Assembly: GCA_018340805.1 (NCBI GenBank)
Contig: JACMZG010001908.1
Location: 14,068,145-14,132,144 of the forward strand
Length of the DNA: 64,000 nt
Direction: 5' to 3'
DNA from: Microvelia longipes
Taxonomy: Eukaryota; Arthropoda; Insecta; Hemiptera; Veliidae
A model generated the notes under the pieces. It worked only from the letters and a program-made list of their open reading frames with translations. It was not told the origin of the DNA and did not search any database. Below are positions 21,311 to 33,869 of the stretch, piece by piece (position 1 is the first letter of the stretch; every line of letters starts with the position of its first letter). The position numbers and the translations under genes were made by a program.

Positions 21311-21316
21311 ACTTAT

Positions 21317-21748
21317 AGACCAAGAGCCCAGGGGTGTTTTGTTAATAAAAAGTGTAATGGCTGGAACCGGTCTCAATTTTTCGTAAATACCTTCCTGAAC
21401 AAGGATGTGCAATTCTGCCGACTCGTATAGGATGGGTGTCCCAGGCAGAACGCACTTTAGGGGTCAAAGGTTCTGCCTGGGACACCCATCCGATACGAGT
21501 CGGCAGAATTGCAGATCCTTGTTCAGGAAGGTATTTACGAAAAATTGAGACCGGTTCCAGCCATTACACTTTTTTAATAACTTGGGTGGTAAATTTGACC
21601 TGTAAAGTGTGTTCTGCCTGGGACGCCCATCCGATACGAGTCGGGAGAATTGCAGATCCTTGTTCAGGAAGGTATTTACGAAAAATTGAGACCGGTTCCA
21701 GCCATTAAACTTTTTATTAACAAAACACCCTTGGGCTCTTGGTCTATT
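21317..21748. mobile_element. Foldback transposon copy 1, TA-flanked
   Basis: The left end gaccaagagcccaggggtg and its inverse at the right end (cttgggctcttggtc) are each flanked by TA. Almost the whole length is palindromic: arms share gtaatggctggaaccggtct, cttcctgaacaaggat and actcgtat blocks in both orientations, with an additional direct copy at 21600-21700. No transposase. TA flanks suggest mobilisation by a Tc1/mariner-type enzyme (inference). Frames crossing it are artefacts. Confidence 0.85.
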
Positions 21749-21949
21749 AGAGGCCCCCCTCATGGAGGAGAGAATTCAGTGGTTACCCTACATCGGATGC
21801 GACAACTTTATCTGGAGCCACAGCACTGTCAATCATATCACAAATTTAATATACCCACTAAAGATGGTAGAGCCACATAGAAAAATCTTTGAGTTTGAAT
21901 AGGTAAATATTAACATTTTTTATACAACTAGTTACACATTTCTCATATA

Positions 21950-23215
21950 AATGCTAACGCAGTCAACTACATTAGAGTGGTTTATTTCTCTTCTTAGAGA
22001 TAGGACTCAGTGTGTTTCTCTTAGGCATCCTAATCCTATCAAATATGTTATCTGTGACAAAAGGAGTACCTCAAGGTTGCCCAATAGCTGCTTCACTTTT
22101 TTATATATATATATTATAGACCAAGAGCCCAGGGGTGTTTGTTAATAAAAAGTGTAATGGCTGGAACCGGTCTCAATTTTCGTAAATACCTTCCTGAACA
22201 TGGATCTGCAATTCTGCCGACTCGTATCGGATGGGTGTTCCAGGCAGAACGCACTTTACATGTCAAATTTACCACCGAAGTTAATAAAAAGTGTAATGGC
22301 TGGAAACGGGTTTAATTTTTCGTAAATACCTTCCTGAACAAGGATCTGCAATTCTGCGACTTGTATCGGATGGGCGTCCACATAGAACGCACATTACAGG
22401 TCAAATTTACCACCCAAGTTAACAAACAGTGTAATGGCTGGAACCGGTCTCAATTTTTCGTAAATACCTTCCTGAACAAGGATCTGCAATTCTGCCGACT
22501 CGTATCGGATGGGTGTCCCAGGCAGAACCTTTGACCCCTAAAGTGCGTTCTGCCTGGGACGCACCCATCCGATATGAGTCGGCAAAATTGCAGATCCTTG
22601 TTCAGGAAGGTATTTACGAAAAATTGAGACCGGTTCCAGCCATTACACTTTTTATTAAGAGAACACCCCTGGGCTCTTGGACTATTAAATGCTTCATAAG
22701 TCATACAAAAGTGTTTGGTAAGGCAATATGCTGATGACACTCAGCTACAGATATCCGAGCTGGACAATTTAAGTCGATTTTTGTAAATGAAATCAAGCAT
22801 GATTCGGAAAGTGGCCTTCAGGCATTTGATGAATGGACTTAAAATGAATCCAGACAAATCAGAGTAATTGTTATTGCATCTAGATAACTTTTACCATAAA
22901 TCTCAACACCTACAATACAACTTAATGGCCAAGACATAAAGGCAGTCAACCATACTACGAACCTTGGACTCATATTAGATAATTATCTCTCATTTGAGCA
23001 ACATGTGATTAAGCTATGTTGTATACTCCGCTAAATCCTTTGTCACCTCTGAAAGGAAATGGTTACTCACTGATGCCTTACTGCTTACACATTTTAATTA
23101 TTGCAATATTGTTTATGGTCTCCACCTATCTAGTGAATTATACTACAAAAAAAAAACAAAAAGTCTAAAATGCATGTGTAGGATATGCTTGGGGCTATAC
23201 CAGAAAAAAAGATAT
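21950..23215 (+). pseudogene. Decayed LINE reverse transcriptase interrupted by a foldback element
   Basis: Left of the insertion, frames read LEWF..LLRDRTQCV and, at 22055-22110, KGVPQGCPIAASLF followed by a YI run. Right of it comes YADDTQL at about 22725, the catalytic box, then NLGLILDNYLSFEQH and LTHFNYCNIVYGL. These are ordered motifs of a Jockey-like reverse transcriptase and its thumb. Stops and frameshifts abound. The foldback element at 22117-22687 sits between the GVPQG and YADD motifs, so it inserted after or during decay of the LINE. Confidence 0.8.
22117..22687. mobile_element. Foldback transposon copy 2, TA-flanked, inserted in LINE
   Basis: It has the same ends as copy 1 (TA-gaccaagagcccaggggtg ... 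gggctcttgg-TA). It carries three direct repeats of the ~110-bp arm module and then one inverted module, so it is longer than copy 1. Module number differs between copies, as expected for foldback elements that change by unequal exchange. Confidence 0.85.
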
Positions 23216-23221
23216 CACCTA

Positions 23222-23560
23222 AATTAATTATTCATAAATAAATTTCTTTATTCCATTAAATTATAAAAGTACAATAATAGGCTGCGTCAAAACAAAACAA
23301 AAAATAAAACTACATTACAAAAATTGCATCACAATTAAAATACATAATTTAAATATTCGTTTAATGAATAGAAGGGATTTTCTAATAAGAATTCTTTAAT
23401 CTTATTTTTAAAGTTTTTAATTGAAGACATTCGACTTCAGCTGGAAGCTCTATAATTATTATAGAGCTTTATACCAAGTATATTCTTATTCTTTTATTCG
23501 TTATTAAACGGCATAATAACGGTGGCTGAAATAAAGCAAAACCACACAAGAAATTAAAAA
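23222..23560 (-). pseudogene. LINE C-terminus and 3' tail, reverse strand
   Basis: The minus strand reads IKNFKNKIKEFLLENPFYSL and ends at a stop at 23335-23337. A 3' UTR with AATAAA-type signal and a short A/T tail follows, ending near 23222. The FLLENPFYS motif is typical of the end of Jockey-like ORF2 and recurs on the plus strand at about 31705-31745. Confidence 0.65.
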
Positions 23561-24935
23561 TCTGAGAATTAAAATTCAGAAGCAGGGGGCAAATCTCACC
23601 ACAACTACGCACACACAGAAGGAAAATTTAAACAAAAATACTGAAACTTAACTCACGATCAGAAAGGAGACGGCAGACGATTAAACAAAATAAGTCCTTG
23701 TATAATTGAAGCACCAGCACAGAAAAACAATTCCCAAATGGTTAACCAAAGTATTAACCCCTTCTGTGCTGTGGGAATCCAAGTTAAAAAGAAGGCAAAA
23801 CCCAACATAAAACATAAGAAGCATTCAATAAAAGAATCTTACCTCATAGCTAGGTGAAAGAGTACCAAAACGGAGTCATAAAAAAAAGCTTTAATCAAGA
23901 CAAACTAATTATTTAACAAAATAAAACGCCCAGCAAAAACTTCATTCACGGCGGCTGGCTCCAGACGATTTCTTTAAAGTCTTAAAGTAATATGTCGTAC
24001 AAGCCGGTGTATTGTGCGAGTACCCTAACCCACGAGTTGGAAGGCGCAGGAGGACATGAAGGTATACCAAGCCATAAATTCATAGATGCGTTGTGGGATA
24101 CTCTACCTTGACTTATGTAGGCGTTTATATTTAAAAACTTGTTCAAAAACTTAAAAATGTTGCTTTTCTTTATAAAAATGCAGAAGTTTTACGCAAATAA
24201 ACTAAGGGATGACCTCTCATACATGACAAGTATGAGTGGTCATATCTTTCAGAGTTGTCCAAAGTTTACTTGTTGTTGAGTCTCATTAATACTGATAACC
24301 CAGTTTAATTGAGAATGCTTTTAGCGATGGACATTTGAGGTCAGAGCAAGCTGATGGAATTGAATGTACATCCATCAAATAAAATTGGACCTGAAACATA
24401 AATAAAGATAAGACTATTATGAATTCCTTGTAATGTTTAGCATAAAAGGATGGTTAACATAACTGAATCTACATACAATAAACAAAGTTTGAGTTAACTG
24501 ACTCTATCATTTCTTACCTTATGTCCTAGTATAAGTTGACCTGGATTCTCTTACTGTTCTGTTTACTTGAACTCTGAGAATCCGTAGCTCTCACATAGCA
24601 GAAACCGCTCACTACAATGAATGGTAAAGGGAATAAAAATAGAGGTGTACATGTTTACTGGTAAATGGTGTACAATTTTATTTATTTAACTCTTTCCTCT
24701 TATTAAACTTATTTAATTAAATTTAAGATGCCATTTTTAAGAAAATTAAAGTATTAATCTATTAATACTATCACTATTTTTTATTATCCTTAGGTTATTT
24801 TCTTTTAGGTTTTATTAGTAATTATTAATAAAAATTAAAAAATAATAATATTCATATTATACCCTTATTTTATGTTTTTTTAATATTCTTAATTTTAAAG
24901 TTTCTTTTTGAGGACTTATAAAAAATATATAAATA
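23560..24935. other. Intergenic DNA, no gene seen
   Basis: Both strands were read and no coding similarity or structured repeat was recognised. Confidence 0.4.
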
Positions 24936-24937
24936 AA

Positions 24938-25182
24938 AACAGATAAATTACACAAAAGTCCTATTTTTTTTTAATACATAATAATGACTAAGCTTTCAAC
25001 TAAAATTAGTCATTCATCAGAGTTTAACAATATAAAAAAAAAAACAAATTTACAAACTATTGCACCTTGATTTTTTATTTTAAATTTGTTAAACTCTAAT
25101 GATGGCTATTTTTAGTCAAAAGCTTAGTTATTAATTACATAAAAATATGGGACTTCAGTGTAATTAATCTGTTTTTATTTAA
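24938..25182. mobile_element. Small palindromic MITE
   Basis: The inverted arms are about 100 bp. The left begins aaacagataaattacac and continues through taagctttcaactaaaatta; the right is the inverse, ending gtgtaattaatctgttttt. The loop is A/T-rich. A related half copy lies at 5130-5215. Confidence 0.75.
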
Positions 25183-26540
25183 TATTCTTAATTTTATTAT
25201 TAATTTCAAAATTGTAATCATCTCATTTTAAAACATTGCCTGTTTTTGATTGTTTCACTTTTTACCAAAAAAGATAGTCTTTTTTTATTTTATAGTTGAG
25301 TAAGTTTTATTCTAGTTGTTAGATTTTATATTATGAATTATGATTATTTTAATATTAACTTGCATTTGTTTTGTTGCCTTGTTTGGTATATATTTTGTTT
25401 TCTGTTTTTGTAATTGGTTTATGGTTTTGTTTACTTGTTATTAGATTCACCGAGGATGCCAAGCATCGCTCGTGTGAAAGCTCTGATATGAAATAAATTA
25501 ATCTAATAAAACTCGGACTCCTGTCTTCATTATCATTTTCCTAATTAAGATTTCTCAAAGTCCATTTAAAATAATTCTCAGATTTTATAGTTTCTCAAGT
25601 TGTACAACTGATGTTTTTTTAAACATAATTTTACATGTTGTTTTTTTTAACAAGTTCTTTATTGGCAAATTACATGTTGTTAAATTAAAAGGGTGGTAGG
25701 GAAGAACAAATGCTATGCATTGACTACCCCCCCTTATTTCTGTACACAGTTTTGCTTTTGTTTTATACTTCTCCTTACATTCACTTTCTACTTCTAGCTT
25801 TCAATTTTGTTTTTTTTTATTTTCGGTAATAAATTTTTGTCTTATTGTTTTTGCTATTCTGTCAGACACAGTTCGAAGTCAACCGAGAAGAAAATGTCTG
25901 CCTGAATTTACTATTTTATTTAAGCTCCGTCTAAGTTGCACATAAGGATACTGTTAAGTAAAACATTTAGTTTAAATAATGATTTTAATTAAGATAAAGG
26001 CTTTGAGTAACCTGAACTGTTTTGATTTAATGCAACCTTCTTCCTATCTCATAAGCGTAATTTCGTTGTGAAATTCGCTAAGTACCAGAATCTAAATGTA
26101 GACCTTCACTTACTTGTTAAATATTTCATTTTATACCACATTTTAATTAAATTCATATTTTAATTATTAATATGTTAAAAGCTAATCTGTAAAATCTCTT
26201 TCTTTCACTACGTCCTCTTTTTGATGTTTTCTCTAGTTTGAAATTCACCAGGTCAGATGTGCTGTTACTCATCAGCTTCCAGTCGATAGAACACGTTAGC
26301 GTAGAGTCGTAATTTTCTCTCGTTTAGAGTCGTTCTTATCCCAAGAAATATGTTGAAAGATTTATAGAAAAAGATGTTATAATGCAGTTTTCTCACCACA
26401 TTTCCAACAAATAGTATGTTGACAGAAGAGGTCGATGGAAAAAAAAGATATATGTCTCTGCGATGTGGTAGTTGTCGTGTCACTTAGTTTAAAAATTTGA
26501 TCATGTTGGATTATTGGTGGCAATAAGCTTGAATTGACGT
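25183..26540. other. Intergenic DNA, no gene seen
   Basis: AT-rich sequence. Around 25480-25530 a gaaataaattaatctaataa run followed by an ordinary-composition segment resembles a retroelement 3' end, but nothing confirms it. Confidence 0.35.
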
Positions 26541-27362
26541 CCCGTATTTTTGGTTCTACCTGTAAAAGAAGCTACATGGCGTAATTTGTTTCCTGGACAC
26601 AGCATAATTGAAGATTGTTAATTGACTCTGGGACCCTGCAGTGAAGACACGACTCCCCTCCCTTCAGGGCCCCAACGATTCGTATATTTATATTACTTTA
26701 AATTTTTTATCTCTTGTCGTCATGTCATGGTGCGCGACCTGACATGCACATTTGTTTAAGGATACTATACCAGGAATGTTATATGTTGTCTGATCAATGT
26801 TATGATGGTTGGTTACGATTTTGAGATTTAGTTTCTTGGACCTTATTGCTGTAGATAAGGACCAAGAAGCCTTAAGTATGGTTTTTTATTTCGGTCTGTC
26901 GTAGATTCTCTGTAACCAATACTCTTATATATGTATAAGTAAATATATGCATTTATTCAAATTAATATACATTTATTAATTTTACATTTCTCTTCGTGAC
27001 ATTTTGAGACGTTTGTTTTGGTTAGTGTAAAGAACTGTCACCAACCAACGTAACATATTTAATAAACCTAAAAATTTTAAATTTTTGAAGGAAATAAAAT
27101 AATAAACATACTCACTACGTAATTTTATAATTAATCATTTTATTCATGTACTATCTAGTAATACATTATATATTTAAATGAAATTCACAAGACATTTATT
27201 TACTGTGTTTAGCAAGAACTACCTATTCCTCAGTCTAGTTATTTGTATCATCGGCTTCAGTTATATTTTTTATGGTGCTCTCTCAATATTTTTACCCATA
27301 TGTCAAGGATAATCATACATCATAAGGATCAAACATCTTTAGGATGTTACAATACGAGGTAA
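26541..27362. repeat. Dispersed ~800-bp repeat, copy 1
   Basis: Nearly collinear with 54667-55440. Shared blocks include tctgggaccctgcagtgaag, acgattcgtatatttat, cctgacatgcacatttg-type sequence, ggaccaagaagccttaag and tttactgtgtttagcaagaa. It is non-coding. The length and the boundaries near gttaca/gtcaca could fit a solo LTR, but there is no matching internal region. Confidence 0.75.
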
Positions 27363-27459
27363 GAATTGAAAACTGGAAAGACAAGAAAGGAAATTAAAAT
27401 AGAAAGAAAGGAAAATTAAAGATAGTGTTAAAGATTAAAATTAAAGAAAGTTAAAGAAA

Positions 27460-28091
27460 ATTAAAGATAGTGTTAGCACCACTTACACCTAATATGTTTT
27501 TAAAAAATTTAACCAATAATGATTTAGTAGAGAAATTAAATTACATAGATAAAAATTCCTTTCACAATAGGTGGAGGTATAGACAAAGGTGAGAGATAGT
27601 AAGAAATAGATTTTAGACCTGAATATTTGTCATTGTTAGTCAGAAGGGTAAAGATTAAGAATGGTAGTATGAAGGTAGGAGATGCTGTGTTAGTTGTATG
27701 GATAAAGTGAAAAAGTGAATTGGCCTATGGGTTAGTCACCAGTATATTACCAGGTCCTGATGGATATATTAGAGTAGTTAAAGTAAAAACTAGTTGTGGG
27801 GAATTTATCAGACCAGTGGAAAATTCATATAAACTTGAAATTTCAAACACAGATTCTGTTATAAATAATATTGATAGAGATTATCTTTTTAATTGTGAAA
27901 CAAATAAAGTAAACAAATTTTTTGATGATGATAACATTATATTGGATAATAATGTCAATATTAAAATTAATGATGATAGTGTTAATGAGTTAAATTTAAG
28001 AAATTCTTTTAGTATTAATGAGTCAATAGGTAAAAACATAGAAAATTTAGATAAGAGTAGTATAAGCAATGAACAGCCACACCAGAAATAA
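27460..28091 (+). pseudogene. BEL/Pao retroelement, integrase C-terminal domain
   Basis: Frames read LTPNMFLKN...RW, then (with a frameshift) GDAVLV, then WAYGLVTSILPGPDGYIRVV followed by VKT..GEFIRPV. This is the C-terminal domain that follows the integrase core in BEL/Pao polyproteins. The last frame (27720-28091) extends into an Asn/Asp-rich tail and ends in TAA. Upstream pol and gag are missing. The 3' LTR candidate follows at 28568. Confidence 0.75.
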
Positions 28092-28555
28092 ACTAGGATT
28101 GGCAGGATTGTTAAAAAACCAAAACATTTACATAATTATTGTTCTTAAATTTGTTTTTTATGAAGATTCATGAAATTTAGATATTTACCTATTATCTAAT
28201 GTTTTTTTAGTTCTTAGAAATAAATCTTGTTTAATTAAACTATTTTAATTTTTGTTAAAGGTGTTTGACTTAAATATCTATTTGTGTTATTATTTTAACT
28301 TTTGTAAGGATTGATTTAATTTTGAAAATTATTTTTTGTTTGTTTAGTTTTAATTTGTATTTTATTTATTTTTTATTGATTAATACTAATTTTGTGTGAT
28401 TTTTGTTAGTGTACTTAATATTTTTTTTATTTTGTAAAATTCATTTACTAGTAGAGTCCTATAGGGAGTGTTAGCTACTTGTAGAATCAGTCATTTGTTT
28501 AGTTATTGTGTAAATTTTATTTTTTTGAATGTTGCAATTTATTACCATAATTTGC
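28092..28555. other. 3' untranslated region of the BEL/Pao remnant
   Basis: T-rich non-coding DNA between the integrase stop and the purine tract. No gene seen. Confidence 0.5.
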
Positions 28556-28832
28556 AAGGTGGGAGTATGTTAAAACTAGTAACCCCCTGCGGCCCCTACA
28601 TCTTTTAGTAACCTCTATTTGTAGTGGCAACACTGGGGCGGCTATGTTAAGGTACTTTTGTATTAAAAATGGATACTTCTTCCCGGTTTTATTAAGCATG
28701 GTGTTTTTTTGTATAAGATTTGTAAGATTTTAATAAAGTAAAGTAATTTCTAAAATATTTTTTGTGTTTAATTTAGTATTTTAGTCTTTAATATTTATGG
28801 ACTGTGAATTCAGGTCAATTAACGTGACACTT
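28556..28832 (+). mobile_element. Polypurine tract and candidate 3' LTR of BEL/Pao element
   Basis: A purine tract (aaggtgggag, 28556-28565) precedes tgttaaaactagtaacc, starting at 28568. The candidate LTR ends aattaacgtgaca at 28832, giving TG...CA termini, ~265 bp, with an internal aataaa near 28732. No 5' partner is in the window, so the right boundary is inferred. Confidence 0.55.
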
Positions 28833-29520
28833 CAGGCTTATCTGAAGTAACTGCTACCAAAGGTAAAAAAATGGTACCAAATTTAACTAAAATATTTTAT
28901 TTCAGTGATGGGGCAGATAGCCAACATAAAAATTGCAAAAAATAATTACATGGATGATTTCCCTTTAGTAGCTAAATGACATTTTTTGCCACATGGCAAG
29001 AATTCTTGTGATGTATCTGCTAATTGATAGAACAATCAAAAAATTGGCAAAAAGCCAGTCTCAATAGAATTAATGATGTAGGTATTTTAACACTGATATC
29101 CCTTCATGAATTTTGTTCTCATTCAATAACAGGCATATATTAGTTTATACTGGGACAGAAAAAATAATTCTTACCTGAACAGACTTGAAAAACCATGCTA
29201 ATATTAAAAAATGTTTGAGAATCAGAGAAATGCATTGCATAATTCCTGAAGGAAACAATAAATTGCAATTTAAAAAAACTTCAAAGCCTAGAAACAAAAT
29301 TAAGCATTGATTGTTGTGAGCAAAATTGTTTTTTCTCATTTTAGTAATTTATTTTTGAGCCTACAACACACATGAAATATCACTTCCATAAATTTCTTTA
29401 ACATTAAAAATAAGAAGGTATTTGATCCTTTGTGAGATAAAAATATCACTAGGTAAATAATATTAATGTAGTTCATTTAATTCCCATAATTTAAGGTTAT
29501 AATTTTTACAAGGGTTTACA
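28833..29520. other. Intergenic DNA, no gene seen
   Basis: No recognised coding sequence or repeat structure. Confidence 0.35.
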
Positions 29521-29529
29521 ACATAGTTT

Positions 29530-30175
29530 AAGTTGTAGTTTTCCCAAACCAGAATGTCTTATTGCTGATAATGGAAGACAATTTCTGTTACCACAATGGT
29601 CTGGCTACCTAGTAAATGCTCAGATTATGCCTATTTTTGTGCCCATCAGGCATCCCCAAGCTAATCGAGCCGAGAGATCTATTCGTGATGTTGAAAAGTT
29701 ACAAATTTGCTTCAAAGATAGACATGAGCAATGGCCTCTTCAATTAAGGGACATTGCATTTAGCTTGAATGCTACAGCATGTTCTACTACCCGAATGACT
29801 CCTATTGAGATTCAGTTTGGAATTAAACCCATGAGAGAATGGAAAAATCATGTAGTTTTATCCTTTGTTAGAGATGATCTTAGGAATCTCAAGGATAACG
29901 TTGAATTAGTATAAGAAAGAATTAAAAATGTCAGAAATTCTGAAAATCAAAAATTTGACTCGGGAAAAAAATTGTTCAATTTAAAATAGGTGATTCTGTT
30001 CTTGTAAGAAAGTTAAATGTAAGCAAAAAGATAAAATATATTCAAAGTTTATGCCTCATTATGAGGGTCCTTATGTTGTTTTAGAGTGTTATGATCGTGG
30101 ATCTTATTTGCTTGCTTTTAAAACTGACTTTTCTAAAATACGTGGAATTTTTCAATTATATCCTTAGTGAGAAAT
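29530..30175 (+). pseudogene. Ty3/gypsy integrase fragment
   Basis: The frame reads ECLIADNGRQF (the second catalytic Asp is present), then PIRHPQANRAERSIRD with the catalytic Glu, then the helical region ending TRMTPIEIQFG. A frameshifted tail reads GDSVLVRKL and, near 30055, YEGPYVVLE, the GPY/F module. Frameshifts and a stop at 29912 inactivate it. The upstream domains are absent. Confidence 0.8.
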
Positions 30176-30429
30176 CTAATTAAAGTTTAATTTGATGTAA
30201 TGTGGTTAATCTATACACATGGTGCGACTAATGTTTTATTTTGAAAATATTTTTTTTGTTCATTTATTTTTTTAATTTTGTATATTTTGCTTTTGACAAT
30301 TATCTACTGGGTCTTACGAGCCTTCTTACCAAAACCCCAATACGTAAACATGACTCAAACAACCTCCTCTCGAAGGCTCACATGCAACCTTGAAAGTCTC
30401 CTGAGATTTGTACATTAACATTTACGGTA

Positions 30430-30850
30430 GAAATGACATTATATATCAATGAACTGAACCCAAATTTACAAGGTAAAAATAAACTTATTTTTACCGACGG
30501 TAAAAGTTTTATGATGAAGTTAAATGTATTTATCAGTTATTTAAAAAAAATAACACTATGATCCAGTAATGAAGGAAAAATAGACGATAAAGATGCAAAG
30601 GTCCCAAAAATCAATTATAATATTTTGCAAAGCCTTAAACTTCTATACAAGGATTTAATTGGTGATTTTATTTGGGAATTTATCCTTACACAACGATTGA
30701 ATAAAGATGTGTAGGAGAATGTCTTTAGCCAATTAAGAACTGCTGGTGGATTAGATGACCATCCTAAACCTCTTTAAGCTCTAAAAAGAGTTGGGGTTAT
30801 GTCTAGAGAGGAATCCTACAACAGTACTTGGTACTACAAACAGAATGGAC
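30430..30850 (+). pseudogene. P/THAP9-like transposase, C-terminal fragment
   Basis: One frame with stops reads ILTQRLNKDV, stop, ENVFSQLRTAGGLDDHPKPL. This is the conserved D-x-LEN-x-F-x-x-R-x-x-GG-x-x-x-x-P region near the end of P-superfamily transposases. It is the third P-like relic in the window and is not contiguous with the others. Confidence 0.6.
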
Positions 30851-31260
30851 TTATGTTACATATATAAATTGTGTTATTCATAATTCGCACCATTAAAAAT
30901 TAGCACCTGATGACGTCTAAAAGAAGATCTTCTGTGCACGTCTTCCTACAATGCTAAGGAGTGAAAGATTGAGATAAGATGGCCGGCACGTACTCATTCC
31001 TTCCGTTTCTCTTAATGTGAGTTTCAAAAATATTTTTAAATTATATTAAATTGAATTGGGTAGTTTCCATTTGAGAACATTTAACAAAGGATGTAACAAC
31101 TTATCAGTTGGGGATCCACTAAATGTTCGTGTTTAAAAAAGCTAAAGTTAATGTAAATTTAGAAGTATTTTTTACTTGATGTAATATCGTTGATGTATTA
31201 TCGAAATGTATTCGATATTACAAAGAAAAGTTTGGCTCCTCTAATGGAGAAAGAAATTAC

Positions 31261-31890
31261 GAAGTAGAGGAAACTATACTTCCTAAAACTAGAGTTTTTA
31301 GTTTATGGGTTGTATACCTCTCTATGGTACAGAGCAGGCTTTCCTACGGCATAATACTATGGGGACATGTAAACATCAATAACTTAGTTTTACAAAAAAA
31401 GGCATTACGAATAATTATGAAAGCAGGGTATAATTCAAATTGCAAGCCCTTATTTAAGAAATTGGAAGTAATGACTCTTATCAATATTTATATTTACAAT
31501 GTAATCATCTCTATAAAAACCAATAACAATGAATTTAAATGCAATAATAATTATCACAAATACAGCACCAGGAATAAAAGTAAATTGGCCGTTCCTAACC
31601 ATAGATTAAAAAAAGCAGAAGTAGGACAAAGTGTCCTAGGTATAAAGATTTACAATGCCCTTCCAGACAACTTAAAAAGCTTTGGAATTGATTAGCTAAA
31701 AATCAAATAAAGTCTTTGTTAATTGAAAATCCTTTCTATATCCTAGAGGAATTTTTTACTTACCTACTGTAAAGAAAATAAATGTAAATAATGAAATCTA
31801 TGCATTTTAGGCTTTTAATTATTATGTATATTTTGACATTTCTTATGTATTTTTTGTAAAATATCTCAGGAATAAAGCTTTATTTATTTA
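31261..31890 (+). pseudogene. LINE ORF2 C-terminus and 3' end
   Basis: The frame 31324-31695 reads SRLSYGIILWG, QKKALRIIMKAG, CKPLFKKLEVMTL and a C-terminal RNKSKLAVP...NALPDN. This is the region downstream of the reverse transcriptase in Jockey-like elements. The ENPFY motif follows in another frame. An aataaa-type signal and a short tail (aataaagctttatttattta) end at about 31890. Confidence 0.75.
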
Positions 31891-32079
31891 AAAGAGTTAC
31901 ATCAAAATTCTTTAAGACTAGTAGTATCCGAGAGCAGGAATATGACTTTTATGTTTTCTGTACATACACATATATCAATTAATTTTCAGTCTGTTTTATT
32001 GACAAATTCTATATTTATGAAAAAAGGTTTATTTTATCTGTTACTTCAATATTGTACTATTACTTTCAAAAAAGTCATC

Positions 32080-32221
<142 letters not shown>

Positions 32222-32239
32222 TGTGTGTGTGTGTATAAA

Positions 32240-32550
32240 TGACACCTTAGAATCCAGAAAAAAATCTTGAGGTGCATCGTAAAAGCAAAGCATAGGGCAC
32301 ACTATAAGCCGATTTTTAAAAAACTTGACATACTAACCTTACCTGCACTCTACATATTACAAAATTCTACAGGCTAACAGACACAACAGACGTACATACT
32401 TACAATACTAGAAACAGACATGACTTGACGACTAGAAAGCACAGTACCACTAAGTACCAGCAAAGTCAGCAATAAAACTGTATAATCACTTACCAAGTAG
32501 TATTAAGCAGATAAAAAGCACTAAGCTTTTTAATAAATTAGTTTCTGAAC
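32240..32550 (+). pseudogene. LINE ORF2 C-terminal fragment, second copy
   Basis: A frame reads QKKILRCIVKAKHRAHYKPI followed by FKKLDILTLPALYI, homologous to the QKKALRIIM...LFKKLEVMTL segment at 31400-31480 but clearly diverged. Stops follow. Confidence 0.65.
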
Positions 32551-32713
32551 TGCTTACATTGAAACTAATTTATAATATAAGTGATTACTTTAAAAAATAT
32601 TTCTTTTAATTTTATAAATAATTCTGACTTTTTTTAAATTTAAATTATAAATTCAAAGATTGTATTAATCTAAGCATGTTTAGTAAGTGATTTTTTTGTC
32701 AGTTTGTTGAATT

Positions 32714-33715
32714 ATGTTAGTTTGTTTGTTTTTATGTATAGTCCGTGTTAATCAACTCAACTTAACTCGCTCAAATCAATTAGAATATGTTCAACGTATT
32801 TTTATCAGAACAGTGTACTTTCGTTATTTTTTTCATAAATGCTTCTATTCATATGAAAGGTTTTGCATAAAGTTAAAACTTGAGTCTTTATGTAAAAGAA
32901 GAACTGCTTACGAAGCTTTATTTATGACCAATCTTCTATCTGGTAATATCTTATGTACTCGTGTCCTTAATGAGGTCACTATTTTACCTCGTGGTAGACA
33001 TCTCTATTCTAGTCAACTGTCCAATATTTCTCCAGTGGTTCGATCAGTTCAGAGCTTTAATCGTCTTAGTGTTAAATTAGAAGATGTACCTTCCATAAAA
33101 ACCTTAAAAAATGTCATTAGCTTCTTAAATTAAGTTTACTTTATGATACAATTTTCCAATTAACTTAGTCTTTCTTAGTATTAATATTAGTTTCTATTCA
33201 CTGCTTGTAGAGTGTAATTATTTTAAATTGGGTTTTTATCTTTTTCATTTATTTATTCCTTTGTTACCTCAAACTGATTAAACCCAGTCATCTAGTTTAG
33301 TTTTTAATTAGTTATACTATGTTATTTAATGTCAGTGTTAAAGTAATCTTGTTTAATTATAGTTCTTTATTTTAATTTTCCTCAGCTCTCGCTTTACCTA
33401 GTCATAACTGTATATTAAGTAGATATTTTTAACTCATTGTCTTATAAAGTACGCTTAGGCCTTCTGTTCTGCGTCCACTACTCAGTCCTTTAACGTTTCC
33501 TGCTACTATCGTATCTCCTCCTTTTATATCTTATAAATCCTTTATAGAGACACATTTTTATATATTAGTTCTTTAAATTTAGTTATATCTTATTTTTTTA
33601 AGTTATTGTGTTAACTCTTTTTTTTAAGTTATTGTGATATTGAATTGTACCTTATTATGGCAATTATGCTTATAATGGTGTAAAATTAAATAAATAAATA
33701 ATAAATAAATAATGT
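32714..33715 (+). pseudogene. LINE ORF2 C-terminus with 3' UTR and tail
   Basis: The frame to 33133 reads LEYVQRIFIRTVYFR, then KLKLESLCKRRTAYEALF, and ends in a stop. This is the tail of an R1/Jockey-type ORF2. A ~570-bp UTR follows and ends in a variable aaataaataaataa-type tail at 33685-33715. Confidence 0.7.
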
Positions 33716-33869
33716 CTTTTTTTTAAATTTATATATTATGCCAGTAAAATTGATAACAATATTTTGTATAATTAAGCATGCGAGAGGGTCGTTCTCAGCC
33801 AATGATGATCCCACTAGGCAGTTGATAACATAATATTTGATTCTAATAACCGGCGACCACTGTTTCTAT

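Noticed and set aside
21436..22740. Frames of 60-99 codons on both strands (for example reading GWNRSQFFVNTFLNKDL)
   Set aside because: They repeat because they lie in the foldback transposon modules. Both strands give open frames owing to the palindrome, not to coding.
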